A stretch of DNA of 64,000 nucleotides from Maricaulis sp. (GCA_002692855.1 NZMJ01000058.1:10795-74794), one strand, 5' to 3'; counted from the first letter of the stretch, positions 33,489 to 44,096 are shown. A program made the numbers and translations. Notes: a model not told the origin generated them from the letters alone.

Positions 33489-34778
33489 ATGGCCAATGTC
33501 ACCGTTGTCGGCGCCCAGTGGGGCGATGAGGGCAAGGGCAAGATCGTCGATTGGCTGTCGGTGCGCGCCGATGTCGTCGCCCGCTTTCAGGGTGGCCACA
33601 ATGCCGGTCACACTCTCGTTGTCGGCAATGTGACCTACAAGCTGTCGCTGATGCCGTCAGGCGTCGTACGGGGCAAGCTGTCGGTGATCGGCAATGGCGT
33701 CGTGGTCGACCCGTGGGCCTTCCGCGACGAGAAGACCCGGCTCGAGGCGCAAGGCGTGGTCATCAACGCCGATACCGTGAAGGTCGCCGAGACGGCCGCC
33801 CTGATCCTGCCGCTCCACCGCGACCTCGATGCACTGCGCGAGAACCGCGATGATGGCGGCGCCATCGGCACCACGCGCCGGGGCATCGGTCCGGCTTATG
33901 AGGACAAGGTGGGTCGCCGCGCGATCCGGGTTGTCGATCTGGCCGATCCTGACGGCCTGACCCGCAAGGTGTCCGACCTTTTGCATCACCACAACGCGCT
34001 GCGCCGCGGCTATGGCGAGCCCGAGCTTCATGCCGACGAGATCATCGGTCAGTTGAAGGAAATCGCGCCCGTCATCCTGCCGCACATGTCACCGGTCTGG
34101 CGTGACCTCAATATCGCGATCAGGGCGGGGCAAAAAGTGCTGTTCGAAGGCGCGCAGGGCGCGCTGCTCGACGTCGATCACGGCACCTATCCCTTCGTCA
34201 CCTCGTCAAACACCGTTGCCGCCCAGTCGGCCGCCGGTTGCGGTGTCGGTCCGAAGGCGGCGGGCTATGTGCTCGGCATCGTCAAGGCGTACACGACCCG
34301 CGTCGGCGAGGGGCCGTTCCCGACCGAACTGAATGACGCGAATGGCCAGAAGCTGGGTGAACGCGGGCACGAATTCGGTGTCGTCACGGGGCGCAAGCGC
34401 CGTTGCGGCTGGTTCGATGCGGTGCTGGTGCGCCAGACCGTCCAGTTCGGCGGCATTGACGGTATCGCCTTCACCAAGCTCGACGTGCTCGACGGCTTCG
34501 ACGAGCTGAACATCTGCACCGGCTATGACCTCGACGGTGAAGTCATCGACCGCCTGCCTGCGGACCGTCTGGAGCAGGCCCGCGTCAAGCCGATCTACGA
34601 GACGCACAAGGGCTGGTCGGAATCGACGCGCGGCGCGCGCTCCTGGGCTGAATTGCCAGCCGAGGCGGTCAAATATGTCCGCCGCGTCGAGGAATTGATT
34701 GGTGCGCCTGTCGCCATGCTCTCCACCAGCCCGGAGCGCGAGGACGTCATCCTCATGACCGACCCGTTTCAGGGGTAG
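33489..34778 (+). CDS. purA: Adenylosuccinate synthetase PurA
   Basis: 429 aa, full length; AAGGAG 8 nt before the ATG. It converts IMP to adenylosuccinate with GTP and aspartate, the first committed step to AMP. The N-terminal [18 protein letters not shown] is the GTP-binding P-loop-like signature with the catalytic Asp. [17 protein letters not shown] and [10 protein letters not shown] are also family hallmarks. No other purine gene is adjacent. Confidence 0.98.
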   Translation: MANVTVVGAQWGDEGKGKIVDWLSVRADVVARFQGGHNAGHTLVVGNVTYKLSLMPSGVVRGKLSVIGNGVVVDPWAFRDEKTRLEAQGVVINADTVKVAETAALILPLHRDLDALRENRDDGGAIGTTRRGIGPAYEDKVGRRAIRVVDLADPDGLTRKVSDLLHHHNALRRGYGEPELHADEIIGQLKEIAPVILPHMSPVWRDLNIAIRAGQKVLFEGAQGALLDVDHGTYPFVTSSNTVAAQSAAGCGVGPKAAGYVLGIVKAYTTRVGEGPFPTELNDANGQKLGERGHEFGVVTGRKRRCGWFDAVLVRQTVQFGGIDGIAFTKLDVLDGFDELNICTGYDLDGEVIDRLPADRLEQARVKPIYETHKGWSESTRGARSWAELPAEAVKYVRRVEELIGAPVAMLSTSPEREDVILMTDPFQG

Positions 34779-34862
34779 ACTTCCCGACGCATCCTCTCGA
34801 TGACCTGTCCTGAGGTCGCGAAGCGTCCGTCTCGAAGGGCGGTTCGAAAGGGGTATCGCGTC

Positions 34863-34928
34863 TTCCCGGCGAAAGCCGGGATCCAGATTGTCCCTGCCTC
34901 TGGATTCCGGCTTCCGCCGGAATGACGG
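34863..34928. repeat. REP-like palindromic repeat after purA
   Basis: Three nested or adjacent stems: CCCGGC-GAAA-GCCGGG (34865-34880), ATCCAG (34881-34886) with CTGGAT (34900-34905), and TTCCGGC-TTCC-GCCGGAA (34905-34922). Such 'cccggcgaaagccggg...ggattccggcttccgccggaatgac' elements occur dispersed in many alphaproteobacterial genomes. It lies in a 265-bp gene-free stretch (34779-35043) in which nothing else is recognised. Confidence 0.8.
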
Positions 34929-35043
34929 CTTCTTTTCGCTCACCCCTTACGTGGAGAGGGAAAATGGGGGGTGACCCTGGTGTGTTGGACGAATTGTCGA
35001 ATAGGGCGCACACTCCCTTGCGAACAACGCGGGAGGCACGTCC

Positions 35044-35451
35044 ATGTTCGCAGATGCCAGTACCACCGCCGTCTTCGCCTTTTTCTTCGGGCTTTACATG
35101 GTCTCGGGCGGGGTCGGACTGTTGCTCGATCCAAAGCTCTACGAAAACATTCCCGAAGAACTGCGTGCATCGAGCATCATCGGCTACCTCACCGCGGTCG
35201 TCGTGTTCGCGATCGGGGCGATGACCGTCGCCCTGCACAATGACTGGACCAACTGGCTTGCGATTCTGGTCAGTCTCGTCGGCTGGGCTGCGCTGATCGA
35301 GGGTGTCCTGATGCTCGCTGTCCGGCGCAGCTTCGTTGCGATGGTGGCGAAGTTTCCGATGACGCCGGTCCTGCTTCGCAGCTTTGGTGTATTCACCATC
35401 GGCTTCGGCATCCTGTTTCTCGCGGGCGCCTGGAAATTCCCCGAAATCTAG
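35044..35451 (+). CDS. Small four-helix membrane protein, unknown function
   Basis: 135 aa. Four hydrophobic helices at about 8-28, 45-65, 70-92 and 108-128, with short loops; ATG preceded by GGGAGG. No family is recognised. It ends 4 bp into the region where the convergent secreted-protein gene ends, so the two 3' ends overlap. Integral inner-membrane location is the only supported statement. Confidence 0.7.
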   Translation: MFADASTTAVFAFFFGLYMVSGGVGLLLDPKLYENIPEELRASSIIGYLTAVVVFAIGAMTVALHNDWTNWLAILVSLVGWAALIEGVLMLAVRRSFVAMVAKFPMTPVLLRSFGVFTIGFGILFLAGAWKFPEI

Positions 35452-35978
35452 TCCCGGCCGCACCACACGAAGGGATTGAGTTCTGTCCCGTCGCTGAGAA
35501 CGCCGTGCGGGGCGGGGTTCTGGCGCAGCCGCACCATCACTTCGCCCGGAAGGTCAGGAGAGGTGATGCGCGCATCCACGAGTTCCGTCCGTCCGTCATT
35601 GCGGAAATACATCAGCGCGGTCAGGCGAACGCCCTCTGTGCTCATCGCTTCGACGGTTGCCAGCCCGGCCAGGTCCCACACCTGGATCGGCGTGTCCTGA
35701 AGCTCGGCGCTGAGCAGCGAGAATTCGGACGGGCCTGCGCCCAGATCGAGTGAAATCCGGCCCAGGTCGTCTGCAACACCCGGATCTCCCGGGATCAGGC
35801 GGAAGGTGCGCGAAGTGTCGGTGTTGCACGGATTGGTGCCGTCCTGCGGCCACTCGGCATACTTTCCCTCGGCCAGCATGGGCCGGCCACTGGGAAAGCG
35901 GCCGCCCGGATCGCTTTCCTGCGCCGCGGCCGGGGTCGCGGCCAACAGGCCAAGCAGGGTCAACACAGCAATCCGCAT
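35448..35978 (-). CDS. Small secreted protein, family member 1 of 3
   Basis: 176 aa from the ATG at 35978 (TGGAG 7 nt upstream, better placed than the ATG at 35990). Signal peptide MRIAVLTLLGLLAATPAAAQ. The mature part contains GKYAEW, a Cys in NPCNTD, FRLIPGDPG, and ends GVLSDGTELNPFVWCGRD. This pattern (GxYAE...C...F.L.P.DP...G..SDG..L.PF..CG) recurs in the next gene upstream. Two conserved cysteines suggest a disulphide. Function unknown. Confidence 0.7.
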   Translation of the reverse strand: MRIAVLTLLGLLAATPAAAQESDPGGRFPSGRPMLAEGKYAEWPQDGTNPCNTDTSRTFRLIPGDPGVADDLGRISLDLGAGPSEFSLLSAELQDTPIQVWDLAGLATVEAMSTEGVRLTALMYFRNDGRTELVDARITSPDLPGEVMVRLRQNPAPHGVLSDGTELNPFVWCGRD

Positions 35979-36022
35979 CGGGAACTCCATCAGGCAAACA
36001 CGTGGATCATGGGCGTCTGCGG

Positions 36023-36511
36023 CTATTGTGGGCCGCAATACCGGAACGGTTCAAGCACAGACCCGTCAGACGCGATTCCGTGCGGCAGAGGGTCGTCCAC
36101 CATACGAACGACGTGCTGCATTTCGCCCCCTTGCGGTGTCACGAGCACCTGTCCCACGACATAGCGGCCGTCAGCGCCGAGCAGCAGCGTCATCATCAGC
36201 CGCGTGGACGACGCATCGCGCGCCTGCACCACGCCGACACCCTGGATCGCCCCGTCGGCGAGGTCCCGGGCGTGCATCGACGTCATCGACAGAGGCATGT
36301 CGATCACCGCGCCGCCGAAATCGGCGACGATGCTTCCATATTCAGCGGGGTCGGACGGATCAGCCGGCACGAGCGTAAAAAACCGCCCGTCTTCATTGGC
36401 GCACGCATCACCCTCGGAAACATCCTCCGCATAGCGTCCGTCCGGCAGAAGAGGCTCGGCATCAGCCTCCTGTGCGACAAGCGTCAGTCCGGCCAGGAGC
36501 ATGGCAATCAT
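36023..36511 (-). CDS. Small secreted protein, family member 2 of 3
   Basis: 162 aa. Short signal peptide MIAMLLAGLTLVAQEADA. It contains DGRYAEDVSEGDACANEDG, FFTLVPADPSDPAEYG and ends HGIASDGSVLEPFRYCGPQ, aligning with family member 1. Its first 47 bp and the 60 bp upstream are near-identical to those of member 3 (37096-37200). That marks a tandem duplication that carried the regulatory region along. Function unknown. Confidence 0.7.
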   Translation of the reverse strand: MIAMLLAGLTLVAQEADAEPLLPDGRYAEDVSEGDACANEDGRFFTLVPADPSDPAEYGSIVADFGGAVIDMPLSMTSMHARDLADGAIQGVGVVQARDASSTRLMMTLLLGADGRYVVGQVLVTPQGGEMQHVVRMVDDPLPHGIASDGSVLEPFRYCGPQ

Positions 36512-36570
36512 GGGGCTGCAACCTCTCTGTTTGCCGTTTCATTCTGGCCACCTCCCGCCGGGCTGCAAAC
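36465..36570 (-). repeat. Duplicated gene start and upstream region (copy 1)
   Basis: 36465-36570 matches 37096-37200 over roughly 105 bp with scattered substitutions. It covers the first 16 codons and about 60 bp of upstream sequence, including CAACCTCT / GACCTCTG near the start codon and TTCATTCTG.CCAC. Both genes should therefore share promoter and ribosome-site features. Confidence 0.75.
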
Positions 36571-36578
36571 GCCCTTGG

Positions 36579-37142
36579 TCAGTAATCCGGTGCGCACGGG
36601 ATGAAAGGACCGGCTTCGCCGCTGACATGGACCACCTCCCGGTCGCCAAATCGCCCCGGATCGAATGACATCGCCTCGATCCAGACCTGGTCGTGCTCAT
36701 CCACGGCAAGGCGCGCCGAGAAGCGGCCGATGGTTTGCGAATCCAGCACGCCGTCGATCTCCACGCCAACGGTGTGAACACGCCCGCCGTTGATCGTGGT
36801 GCGGCGGCGCCCGTCTTCGTCCTGGTCATCGAGATTGGGCGGATTGTGGAGGATGTAGCCGCCAGCCTCTCCGCCGATCCGGAACCGGAAATTGCCCACA
36901 TTGGGTGACTGCGCATGCGGCGGTGCGCCGAGTGCATGAAGGTCGAAATGCTCGCCGTCGTCACCGCAGGCCGGCGTGCCATCAGCGCCGGACAAGGCGT
37001 AGCGGCCATCCTCCAGCCGCGCCGGTCCGGGTTTGCCGTCCGCGGCGAGCAGGGCGAGGGCGGGATGCCGACCGGGCGGAGAGACTTCAGCGCCTGCCTC
37101 CTGTGTGACAAGCATCAATCCGGCGAGAAGCGTGGCAATCAT
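36579..37142 (-). CDS. Small secreted protein, family member 3 of 3
   Basis: 187 aa from the ATG at 37142 (MIATLLAGLMLVTQEAGA, signal peptide). The frame is open further upstream but only through the duplicated non-coding region. The mature part has LEDGRYALSGADGTPACGDDGEHFDL, like the GRYAE...C block of member 2, then diverges and ends VSGEAGPFIPCAPDY. Homology to members 1 and 2 is clear at both ends but weak in the middle. Function unknown. Confidence 0.68.
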   Translation of the reverse strand: MIATLLAGLMLVTQEAGAEVSPPGRHPALALLAADGKPGPARLEDGRYALSGADGTPACGDDGEHFDLHALGAPPHAQSPNVGNFRFRIGGEAGGYILHNPPNLDDQDEDGRRRTTINGGRVHTVGVEIDGVLDSQTIGRFSARLAVDEHDQVWIEAMSFDPGRFGDREVVHVSGEAGPFIPCAPDY

Positions 37143-37207
37143 CGGGCAGACCTCTGCTTTTGCCCGTTCATTCTGACCACGCACCGGCGGGCTGCAACCC
37201 AACCGGA

Positions 37208-37852
37208 TCAGGTTGATGTCTCCGAGGTGGAGGCCGGATCTTTGGCCGGGTCTTCGTCGTCGGTGTCGCTCCCGGGCATCCGGTCGAGGCCCTTGGCGAC
37301 CATGTATTGATAGTTGAACGTGGCCACCACCGCGAGACCGCCGGCGGAAACGAGCAGGAAGAGATAGATCAGACCACTGATCGGATTGCCGTCCCACCAG
37401 CCCAGAATGATGCCCAGTTTTCCATAGGCGACCCAAAGCGCCAGACCCATCGTGAGAAGCGCTGCAACGCGGGATTTGGTGAGGAAGAGAGACGCCGCGA
37501 TCGCTGCGAACGCAAGGCCTTCGACGAGATACCACAAGCCGTTGATCGTGTTCGCCCAGACCGCGTCACTGGCGTTTCCGTCCAGCGTTGCGCCAATATC
37601 GCCCTCGACCAGGAAAACGATGGCTGCGAACAACCGGGTTGCGACGCCCAGACCCAGCATGACGACCGCGGGACGAACGGCATTTGATGCCCCTTCCAGC
37701 GTACTGGTATCGAAATCGAACATTCCGTTCCCGTCTTCATCGGGCTCGGGATCGTTCGGATCATCAAAATCCTCGGAAGGTCCCTGAACCCGTTTGAACG
37801 TTTCGGGCTTCATGACGTCGAGTGGTTCGTACGGGCGGTCCTTGTACCCCAT
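37208..37852 (-). CDS. Membrane protein with acidic N-terminal tail
   Basis: 214 aa from the ATG at 37852 (GGGGAG about 8 nt upstream). An Asp/Glu/Pro-rich cytoplasmic N-terminus (about 22-45: DDPNDPEPDEDGNGMFDFD) precedes four TM helices (about 58-78, 98-118, 122-142, 155-180) and ends in another acidic tail. No family is recognised. It is divergent from the riboswitch-lipoprotein-thiC unit. Confidence 0.7.
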   Translation of the reverse strand: MGYKDRPYEPLDVMKPETFKRVQGPSEDFDDPNDPEPDEDGNGMFDFDTSTLEGASNAVRPAVVMLGLGVATRLFAAIVFLVEGDIGATLDGNASDAVWANTINGLWYLVEGLAFAAIAASLFLTKSRVAALLTMGLALWVAYGKLGIILGWWDGNPISGLIYLFLLVSAGGLAVVATFNYQYMVAKGLDRMPGSDTDDEDPAKDPASTSETST

Positions 37853-37962
37853 GTCGGCGCTCCCCTTTTCCCGTCCATACAATTTCAGAGGGTATGGATC
37901 ACGGCAAGTGCGCTGCGCGATCCCTTGCGCCTCACGCCGGTCTCGGCCAATGTCGCATTCAT

Positions 37963-38055
37963 CCGAGGGGGGCCGCCGGCAGGCGGCTGAGACCCGGGCT
38001 GACGCCGCCCGAGCCACCCTTAACAACCGGATCCGGATCATGCCGGCGTCGGGAC
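37963..38055 (+). ncRNA. TPP riboswitch (THI element)
   Basis: Core conserved elements of the thiamine pyrophosphate aptamer are all present in order. P1 strand CCGA (37963) pairs with TCGG (38049-38052). GCCGCC/GGCGGC forms P3, then CTGAGA at 37987-37992, ACCC at 38016-38019, AACCGGATCCGGAT at 38025-38038 and ATGCCGGCG at 38040-38048. The ribosome site AGGAG (38056-38060) of the lipoprotein gene begins 3 nt after P1, so ligand binding could block translation there directly, and may also lower thiC expression downstream. Confidence 0.93.
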
Positions 38056-38067
38056 AGGAGAACAGAT

Positions 38068-40535
<2,468 letters not shown>

Positions 40536-40537
40536 TT

Positions 40538-40630
40538 CCTTCTCCCTTGAGGGAGAAGGTGGCCGAAGGCCGGATGAGGGGGTGTTCCCGAAGACCCCTC
40601 ACCCCGACCCTCTCCCTGGAGGGAGAGGGC
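40538..40630. repeat. Triple-hairpin palindromic repeat after thiC
   Basis: Three stems: CTTCTCCC-TTGA-GGGAGAAG (40539-40558), TGAGGGG (40575-40581) with CCCCTCA (40595-40601), and CCCTCTCCC-TGGA-GGGAGAGGG (40608-40629). This 'ctccctcgagggagaaggtggccgaaggccggatgagggg' type of element is dispersed in many alphaproteobacteria. It starts almost at the thiC stop and can fold on both strands, so it may also end transcription. The remaining part of the 366-bp gap (40631-40901) holds one further small inverted repeat, CCCGGAATAAATCCGGG, and nothing else recognised. Confidence 0.8.
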
Positions 40631-40901
40631 GGGCAGCCCGGCCTTGTGCCGGGGCCTGCCCAAGGTGCCGGGTCCGCACCATCGGTCGATCCCGGAATAA
40701 ATCCGGGACGGAATGTCTGGCGCAGAAAGAGGGTCCGGCAGTAAGCTCACTCCATGCCCCATTTCGCCCTGCTCGCCGCGCTGATCGCGTCGGACAATCC
40801 GTCCAAACCGTAATCTGCCGGCCATCAGGTCATCACTTGGGTGAAGCCCTGATGGTGTGGGGCGCGAACGGAACGGTACGCGACGGAAAATGGGGGCGGC
40901 G

Positions 40902-42062
40902 ATGACATTGGGCACGATCCGGAACGGGACTGCATTTGCGTTGATCGCGGCGCTCGCCGCCTGTGCGACACCGCCGTCAGAGCCGGGTTTCTCCGCCGCC
41001 GACCGCGCCATGATCGATGCGATGTTCGATCTCCAGCCCGGCGACCCGCCCGGCGTGGCCGTGATGGTGGCGCGCGGCGACGAACTCCTCTTCTGCGAAG
41101 GCTATGGCATCGCGGACGCGGAGACCGGCGCACCGGTTGATTGCGACACGGTGTTCCGTATCGGCTCGGTGTCGAAGCAGGTGACGGCGCTCGCCGCGCT
41201 GCAACTCGTCGAGGCAGGGCGGCTCGGCCTTGATGATCCGATCACAACCCATCTGCCGCAAATCCCGGACTCCCGCTCCGGCATCACCGTGCGCCAACTC
41301 TTGACGCACCGGTCCGGCCTGCCGGGCTATGACCCCATCACCGAAAACGCGCTGGACATGAGCGTGAGCGATGCCGACGTGGTCGATTATGTCGCGGCCG
41401 CCAACACCGCCTATTTCCTGCCTGGCGAAGGCTGGGGCTATTCCAACACCGGCTATGCCGTACTGGCCGAAATCGTCGCTGCGGCATCAGGCGAGCCCTA
41501 TGGCGATTACGTGCAGCGTCACATCTTCGCGCCCGCCGGGATGGCCGCCTCTACCCTGCGGGCGGGCGAGGTGGCCCCCGCGAACCGTGCCTACGGTCAC
41601 GCCTTCACCGCTGGCGAATACTCACGCCGCGACCAGTCGGCGGCGAGTGCCGTCATGGGCGACGGATCGGTTCACGCCTCTGCGCGCGACTGGTTCACGT
41701 GGCATCGCGCCTGGCTGTCGGATTCCTTGCTCGGATCAGCGTTGCAGGCCGAGGCGATGACCCCGCAGGAGGGCACGGACGGCATTTACGGATATGGCTG
41801 GTTCCCGGTCGGCGGTGAGCATCCCTATGTCCGTCATGGCGGGGGCACAGCCGGTTTCATGGCGTTTACGGCGCGCCTGCCGGACGAGGGCATCACGGTG
41901 GCGATCTTCGCCAATCTCCAGCCGACGGGGACGGATGCGGATTATAACCTTCTGCTGCGATCGGAAATTCTCATGTCACTGGCATCGAACGGGAATTTCC
42001 CGTTGCCGGGCGACTGGGAAACGGTGATCGACCAGCCGGTCGGAAACTTCGACGCGGACTAG
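40902..42062 (+). CDS. Beta-lactamase-family serine hydrolase, lipoprotein
   Basis: 386 aa from the ATG at 40902 (GGGGG upstream). Lipobox AALAAC (Cys21) predicts membrane anchoring in the periplasm. The class C-like/PBP4-type fold is shown by Ser89-x-x-Lys92 in RIGSVSKQVTA, Tyr-Ser-Asn in WGYSNTGYAVLAE and HGGGTAGF as the third motif. Family members are peptidases or esterases as often as lactamases, so antibiotic hydrolysis should not be assumed. No regulator is adjacent; BlaI/BlaR1-like genes are 4 kb away without a visible operator here. Confidence 0.9.
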   Translation: MTLGTIRNGTAFALIAALAACATPPSEPGFSAADRAMIDAMFDLQPGDPPGVAVMVARGDELLFCEGYGIADAETGAPVDCDTVFRIGSVSKQVTALAALQLVEAGRLGLDDPITTHLPQIPDSRSGITVRQLLTHRSGLPGYDPITENALDMSVSDADVVDYVAAANTAYFLPGEGWGYSNTGYAVLAEIVAAASGEPYGDYVQRHIFAPAGMAASTLRAGEVAPANRAYGHAFTAGEYSRRDQSAASAVMGDGSVHASARDWFTWHRAWLSDSLLGSALQAEAMTPQEGTDGIYGYGWFPVGGEHPYVRHGGGTAGFMAFTARLPDEGITVAIFANLQPTGTDADYNLLLRSEILMSLASNGNFPLPGDWETVIDQPVGNFDAD

Positions 42063-42065
42063 CGC

Positions 42066-42107
42066 GTTCTTCTCCTGTCCCTCCCCCGGACGCCCAAGGA
42101 GAAGAAC
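42066..42107 (+). promoter_or_regulatory. Hairpin masking the ribosome site of the RcnB-like gene
   Basis: Perfect 11-bp inverted repeat: GTTCTTCTCCT (42066-42076) with AGGAGAAGAAC (42097-42107). The 5' side is extended by an inner stem GTCC/GGAC (42077-42080 with 42088-42091). The 3' arm contains the only good Shine-Dalgarno, AGGAG, ending 8 nt before the ATG at 42109. In the folded state translation should be blocked. Confidence 0.6.
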
Positions 42108-42108
42108 A

Positions 42109-42531
42109 ATGTCGAAACGACTTCACACCCTCCTCGCCGTGGTGGCTGTTGGTGGCTTCATGACCGCCGGGTCCGCCCTGTCGCCGGTTTCCGGCACCGC
42201 TTTCGCCGATCCGCCGCGCTGCCCGCCGGGCCTCGCCCGTCAGGGTCGCTGCGACGAGCATTTTGCCCGCCATCGCAACCGTGACCGCGACGATGACTGG
42301 GAAGACCGCCGCGACGAGGCCGAGGCCTATCGCGCGGGCTATGAAGATGGTCAGCGCGACGCGTGGCGCGCGGGTGATCGCCTGGATGGCAACTACCAGG
42401 TCATCAACCGCTACGAATACGCGCGCTACGGCCTTCAGGCCCCGCCCAACGGCTACTACTACGCCAAGGTCGATGAGAACGTGCTGCTGGTCTCGGCCGC
42501 AACACAGATCATCCGCGAGCTGATCGACTAG
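42109..42531 (+). CDS. RcnB-family periplasmic protein
   Basis: 140 aa with a signal peptide (cleavage near TAFADPP). The mature N-terminus is highly charged (HRNRDRDDDWEDRRDEAE). The C-terminal half, WRAGDRLDGNYQVINRYEYA and LQAPPNGYYYAKVDENVLLV, is the RcnB fold (Gly-Asp-xL, PPxGYxY, LLV). E. coli RcnB is involved in nickel/cobalt homeostasis; many alphaproteobacterial members have no assigned role. A leader hairpin covering the ribosome site suggests post-transcriptional control. Confidence 0.85.
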   Translation: MSKRLHTLLAVVAVGGFMTAGSALSPVSGTAFADPPRCPPGLARQGRCDEHFARHRNRDRDDDWEDRRDEAEAYRAGYEDGQRDAWRAGDRLDGNYQVINRYEYARYGLQAPPNGYYYAKVDENVLLVSAATQIIRELID

Positions 42532-42552
42532 ATCAGCACCGGACGACGCCGG

Positions 42553-42588
42553 AAACGGGCGCTCCCTGGCGGGCGCCCGTTTTCTTTC
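42553..42588 (+). terminator. Rho-independent terminator after the RcnB-like gene
   Basis: Stem AAACGGGCGC (42553-42562) with GCGCCCGTTT (42573-42582), a 10-nt loop, then TCTTTC. It lies 22 bp after the stop codon. Confidence 0.8.
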
Positions 42589-42613
42589 GCACCGAAATGG
42601 GCGTGCCGGGCCC

Positions 42614-42757
42614 TTACTTCCTGTTTTTCATATGCTCCAGACCGCCGACCGCGCCCGTCTTCTGCGAGGGCTGCGAGGCATTGGTCTTTTTCTTCTGATT
42701 GTGTTCGGCTTTCGGTTTCTTCGCTTCTTTGCTGGATTTCTGCTGACCCTTGGCCAT
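42614..42757 (-). CDS. 47-aa lysine-rich small protein
   Basis: ATG at 42757 with AAAGGG 8 nt upstream; stop TAA at 42614. The product starts MAKGQQKSSKEAKKPKAEHN and ends GGLEHMKNRK. It is very basic (about one quarter Lys), with no hydrophobic segment. Short proteins beginning MAKGQxKSxKEAKKPK are widespread in alphaproteobacteria but have no known function; nucleic-acid binding is a reasonable guess. It is convergent with the RcnB-like gene. Confidence 0.7.
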   Translation of the reverse strand: MAKGQQKSSKEAKKPKAEHNQKKKTNASQPSQKTGAVGGLEHMKNRK

Positions 42758-42935
42758 GGCTTTGCCCTTTCGGGGGACGAAGCGTCCCCGGCGGGAGGGA
42801 CGGTACGCCTGATTTATTGCTCGCGATAGGCTGTTCGCGATGCGGGCGCCAAATCGGGCGAAAGCGCCTTCATGACCCCCGACTTACGCCATCTTGGCAA
42901 GGCATCTGCTCCGGGCACGAGGGAGGGAAAACGGC

Positions 42936-43526
42936 ATGGCGATACCGGAAAGCGTGGCGCGGTTTCTGTTGGCGGCTTTCCGTGTCGTGTTTTGGAGCTT
43001 CGGGGCAGTTGTCGTCGTATTGTCCGTTTTGGCGGCTGCGCTCGCGATCTGGGTGTCAGCCGCGCGCTTTCTCAGTTGGCGCACGCTCAGTGCTGAAATG
43101 GTTCGAGAGCGCGCTGAAGTTTACGTCGAGCGCTATCTAATCGATGACGTGGGGGTCTGCATCTATGTCGTGAGATGCGACAGTGGTCGCGCCCGGCTCG
43201 AACCGGTCGACGTGGATGAGGTCGATTTCGACGCTCTGCGTGACCGAATCTGGGGACGTCGATTCCGCAACGAATGCCCGGGGCAAACCGCCAATCTTGG
43301 ACTTCATCTGGTTGCGCTCAATGAAGTTGAAAACGAAATCCTTTCCAACCAGGCCAACGCCAGATGGGCGTTCGCAACCGACCGATTCGGACCGCGCTGG
43401 ACCCGATTTGGCGGAGGCGCTTTCAGCGAGGAACCCTGGCTTCGCTGCACGCCGGAGCACTATGCCTTCATCCGCCGTGGTGGGGTCATTTCTGCATCTG
43501 AGCCTGTGACACCAGAAGGGGAGTAA
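42936..43526 (+). CDS. Membrane-anchored protein of unknown function
   Basis: 196 aa from the ATG at 42936 (GGGAGG upstream). One long hydrophobic stretch (about 10-42, FLLAAFRVVFWSFGAVVVVLSVLAAALAIWV) may be one or two TM helices. The rest is a soluble domain with cysteines in VCIYVVRCDSG and CPGQTANLGLHLVALNEVENE. No family is recognised. The next gene starts 5 bp later, so the two are likely co-expressed. The composition is less GC-rich than the surroundings. Confidence 0.68.
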   Translation: MAIPESVARFLLAAFRVVFWSFGAVVVVLSVLAAALAIWVSAARFLSWRTLSAEMVRERAEVYVERYLIDDVGVCIYVVRCDSGRARLEPVDVDEVDFDALRDRIWGRRFRNECPGQTANLGLHLVALNEVENEILSNQANARWAFATDRFGPRWTRFGGGAFSEEPWLRCTPEHYAFIRRGGVISASEPVTPEGE

Positions 43527-43531
43527 GGAAC

Positions 43532-43924
43532 ATGCTTACCCTCATGATGGCGATGGCAATCCAGTTGCAGGCGCCGCCCTACCCATGGACTGGCGAGTTT
43601 CCGCCGCCGCCGGGACCGATTTGCGGCGTGCTCGATTCCCCGGTGGAGCCAGATTTTCGCTTTCACGAAGGGGAACTGACCCGGGCGCACTATGAATGGG
43701 CTCAATACCAGCTGCGGGTCACCGTTCCGCAATGGATCGAGCAGGGGATGGCGCGCGGCGAAGACGAAATCGGTTGGGAAGCCAGCATGCTTCATGAGAA
43801 TGCCATAACACTTGTAGAACTCTATGTCGAATATCTCGAGGTCCAGGCCGCGCCGCCCGAAGAGCATGCCGAAGCCGTCACGCGCTTTTGTGACTGGCTC
43901 GCGCATTCTGTCAGGATCGATTGA
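43532..43924 (+). CDS. Small protein of unknown function
   Basis: 130 aa. A short hydrophobic start (MLTLMMAMAIQLQA) could be a signal peptide, followed by a Pro-rich stretch (PPYPWTGEFPPPPGPICG) and a helical region with a C-terminal Cys (VTRFCDWLAHS). Two cysteines in all. It starts 5 bp after the membrane-anchored protein gene and probably shares its transcript. No family recognised. Confidence 0.65.
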   Translation: MLTLMMAMAIQLQAPPYPWTGEFPPPPGPICGVLDSPVEPDFRFHEGELTRAHYEWAQYQLRVTVPQWIEQGMARGEDEIGWEASMLHENAITLVELYVEYLEVQAAPPEEHAEAVTRFCDWLAHSVRID

Positions 43925-43949
43925 GCTTCGCTCCGGATTTACCTGCCCC

Positions 43950-44035
43950 CGTGTAAACGGGGGTTCCGGGGCTTGCCTTCGGTGCGAACAATCCGGTGAC
44001 GGTAGGTCCAGGCACAAGGCCGGGACAGAACGAGT
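43950..44035. repeat. Intergenic inverted-repeat stretch before the GST gene
   Basis: CCCCCGT-GTA-AACGGGGG-like stem at about 43952-43969, followed by sequence ending GGCACAAGGCCGGGACAG. The latter resembles the '...ggccttgtgccggg...' portion after thiC (40635-40660) in reverse orientation. Likely dispersed intergenic repeat material. Confidence 0.45.
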
Positions 44036-44096
44036 AAAGAGGATTGGAACCGCTTTCCCGCTTGCCGCGACCATCGCGCGCGCTAGGTTTCGCGCC

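Noticed and set aside
34779-35043. Small RNA gene in the purA downstream gap
   Set aside because: The structure seen is the palindromic repeat; no promoter-terminator pair could be assigned.
40902-42062. Target beta-lactamase of the BlaI/BlaR1-like pair at 44.8-46.8 kb
   Set aside because: Tempting by name, but no ACTA/TAGT operator is visible upstream and the serine hydrolase family is mostly not antibiotic-resistant.
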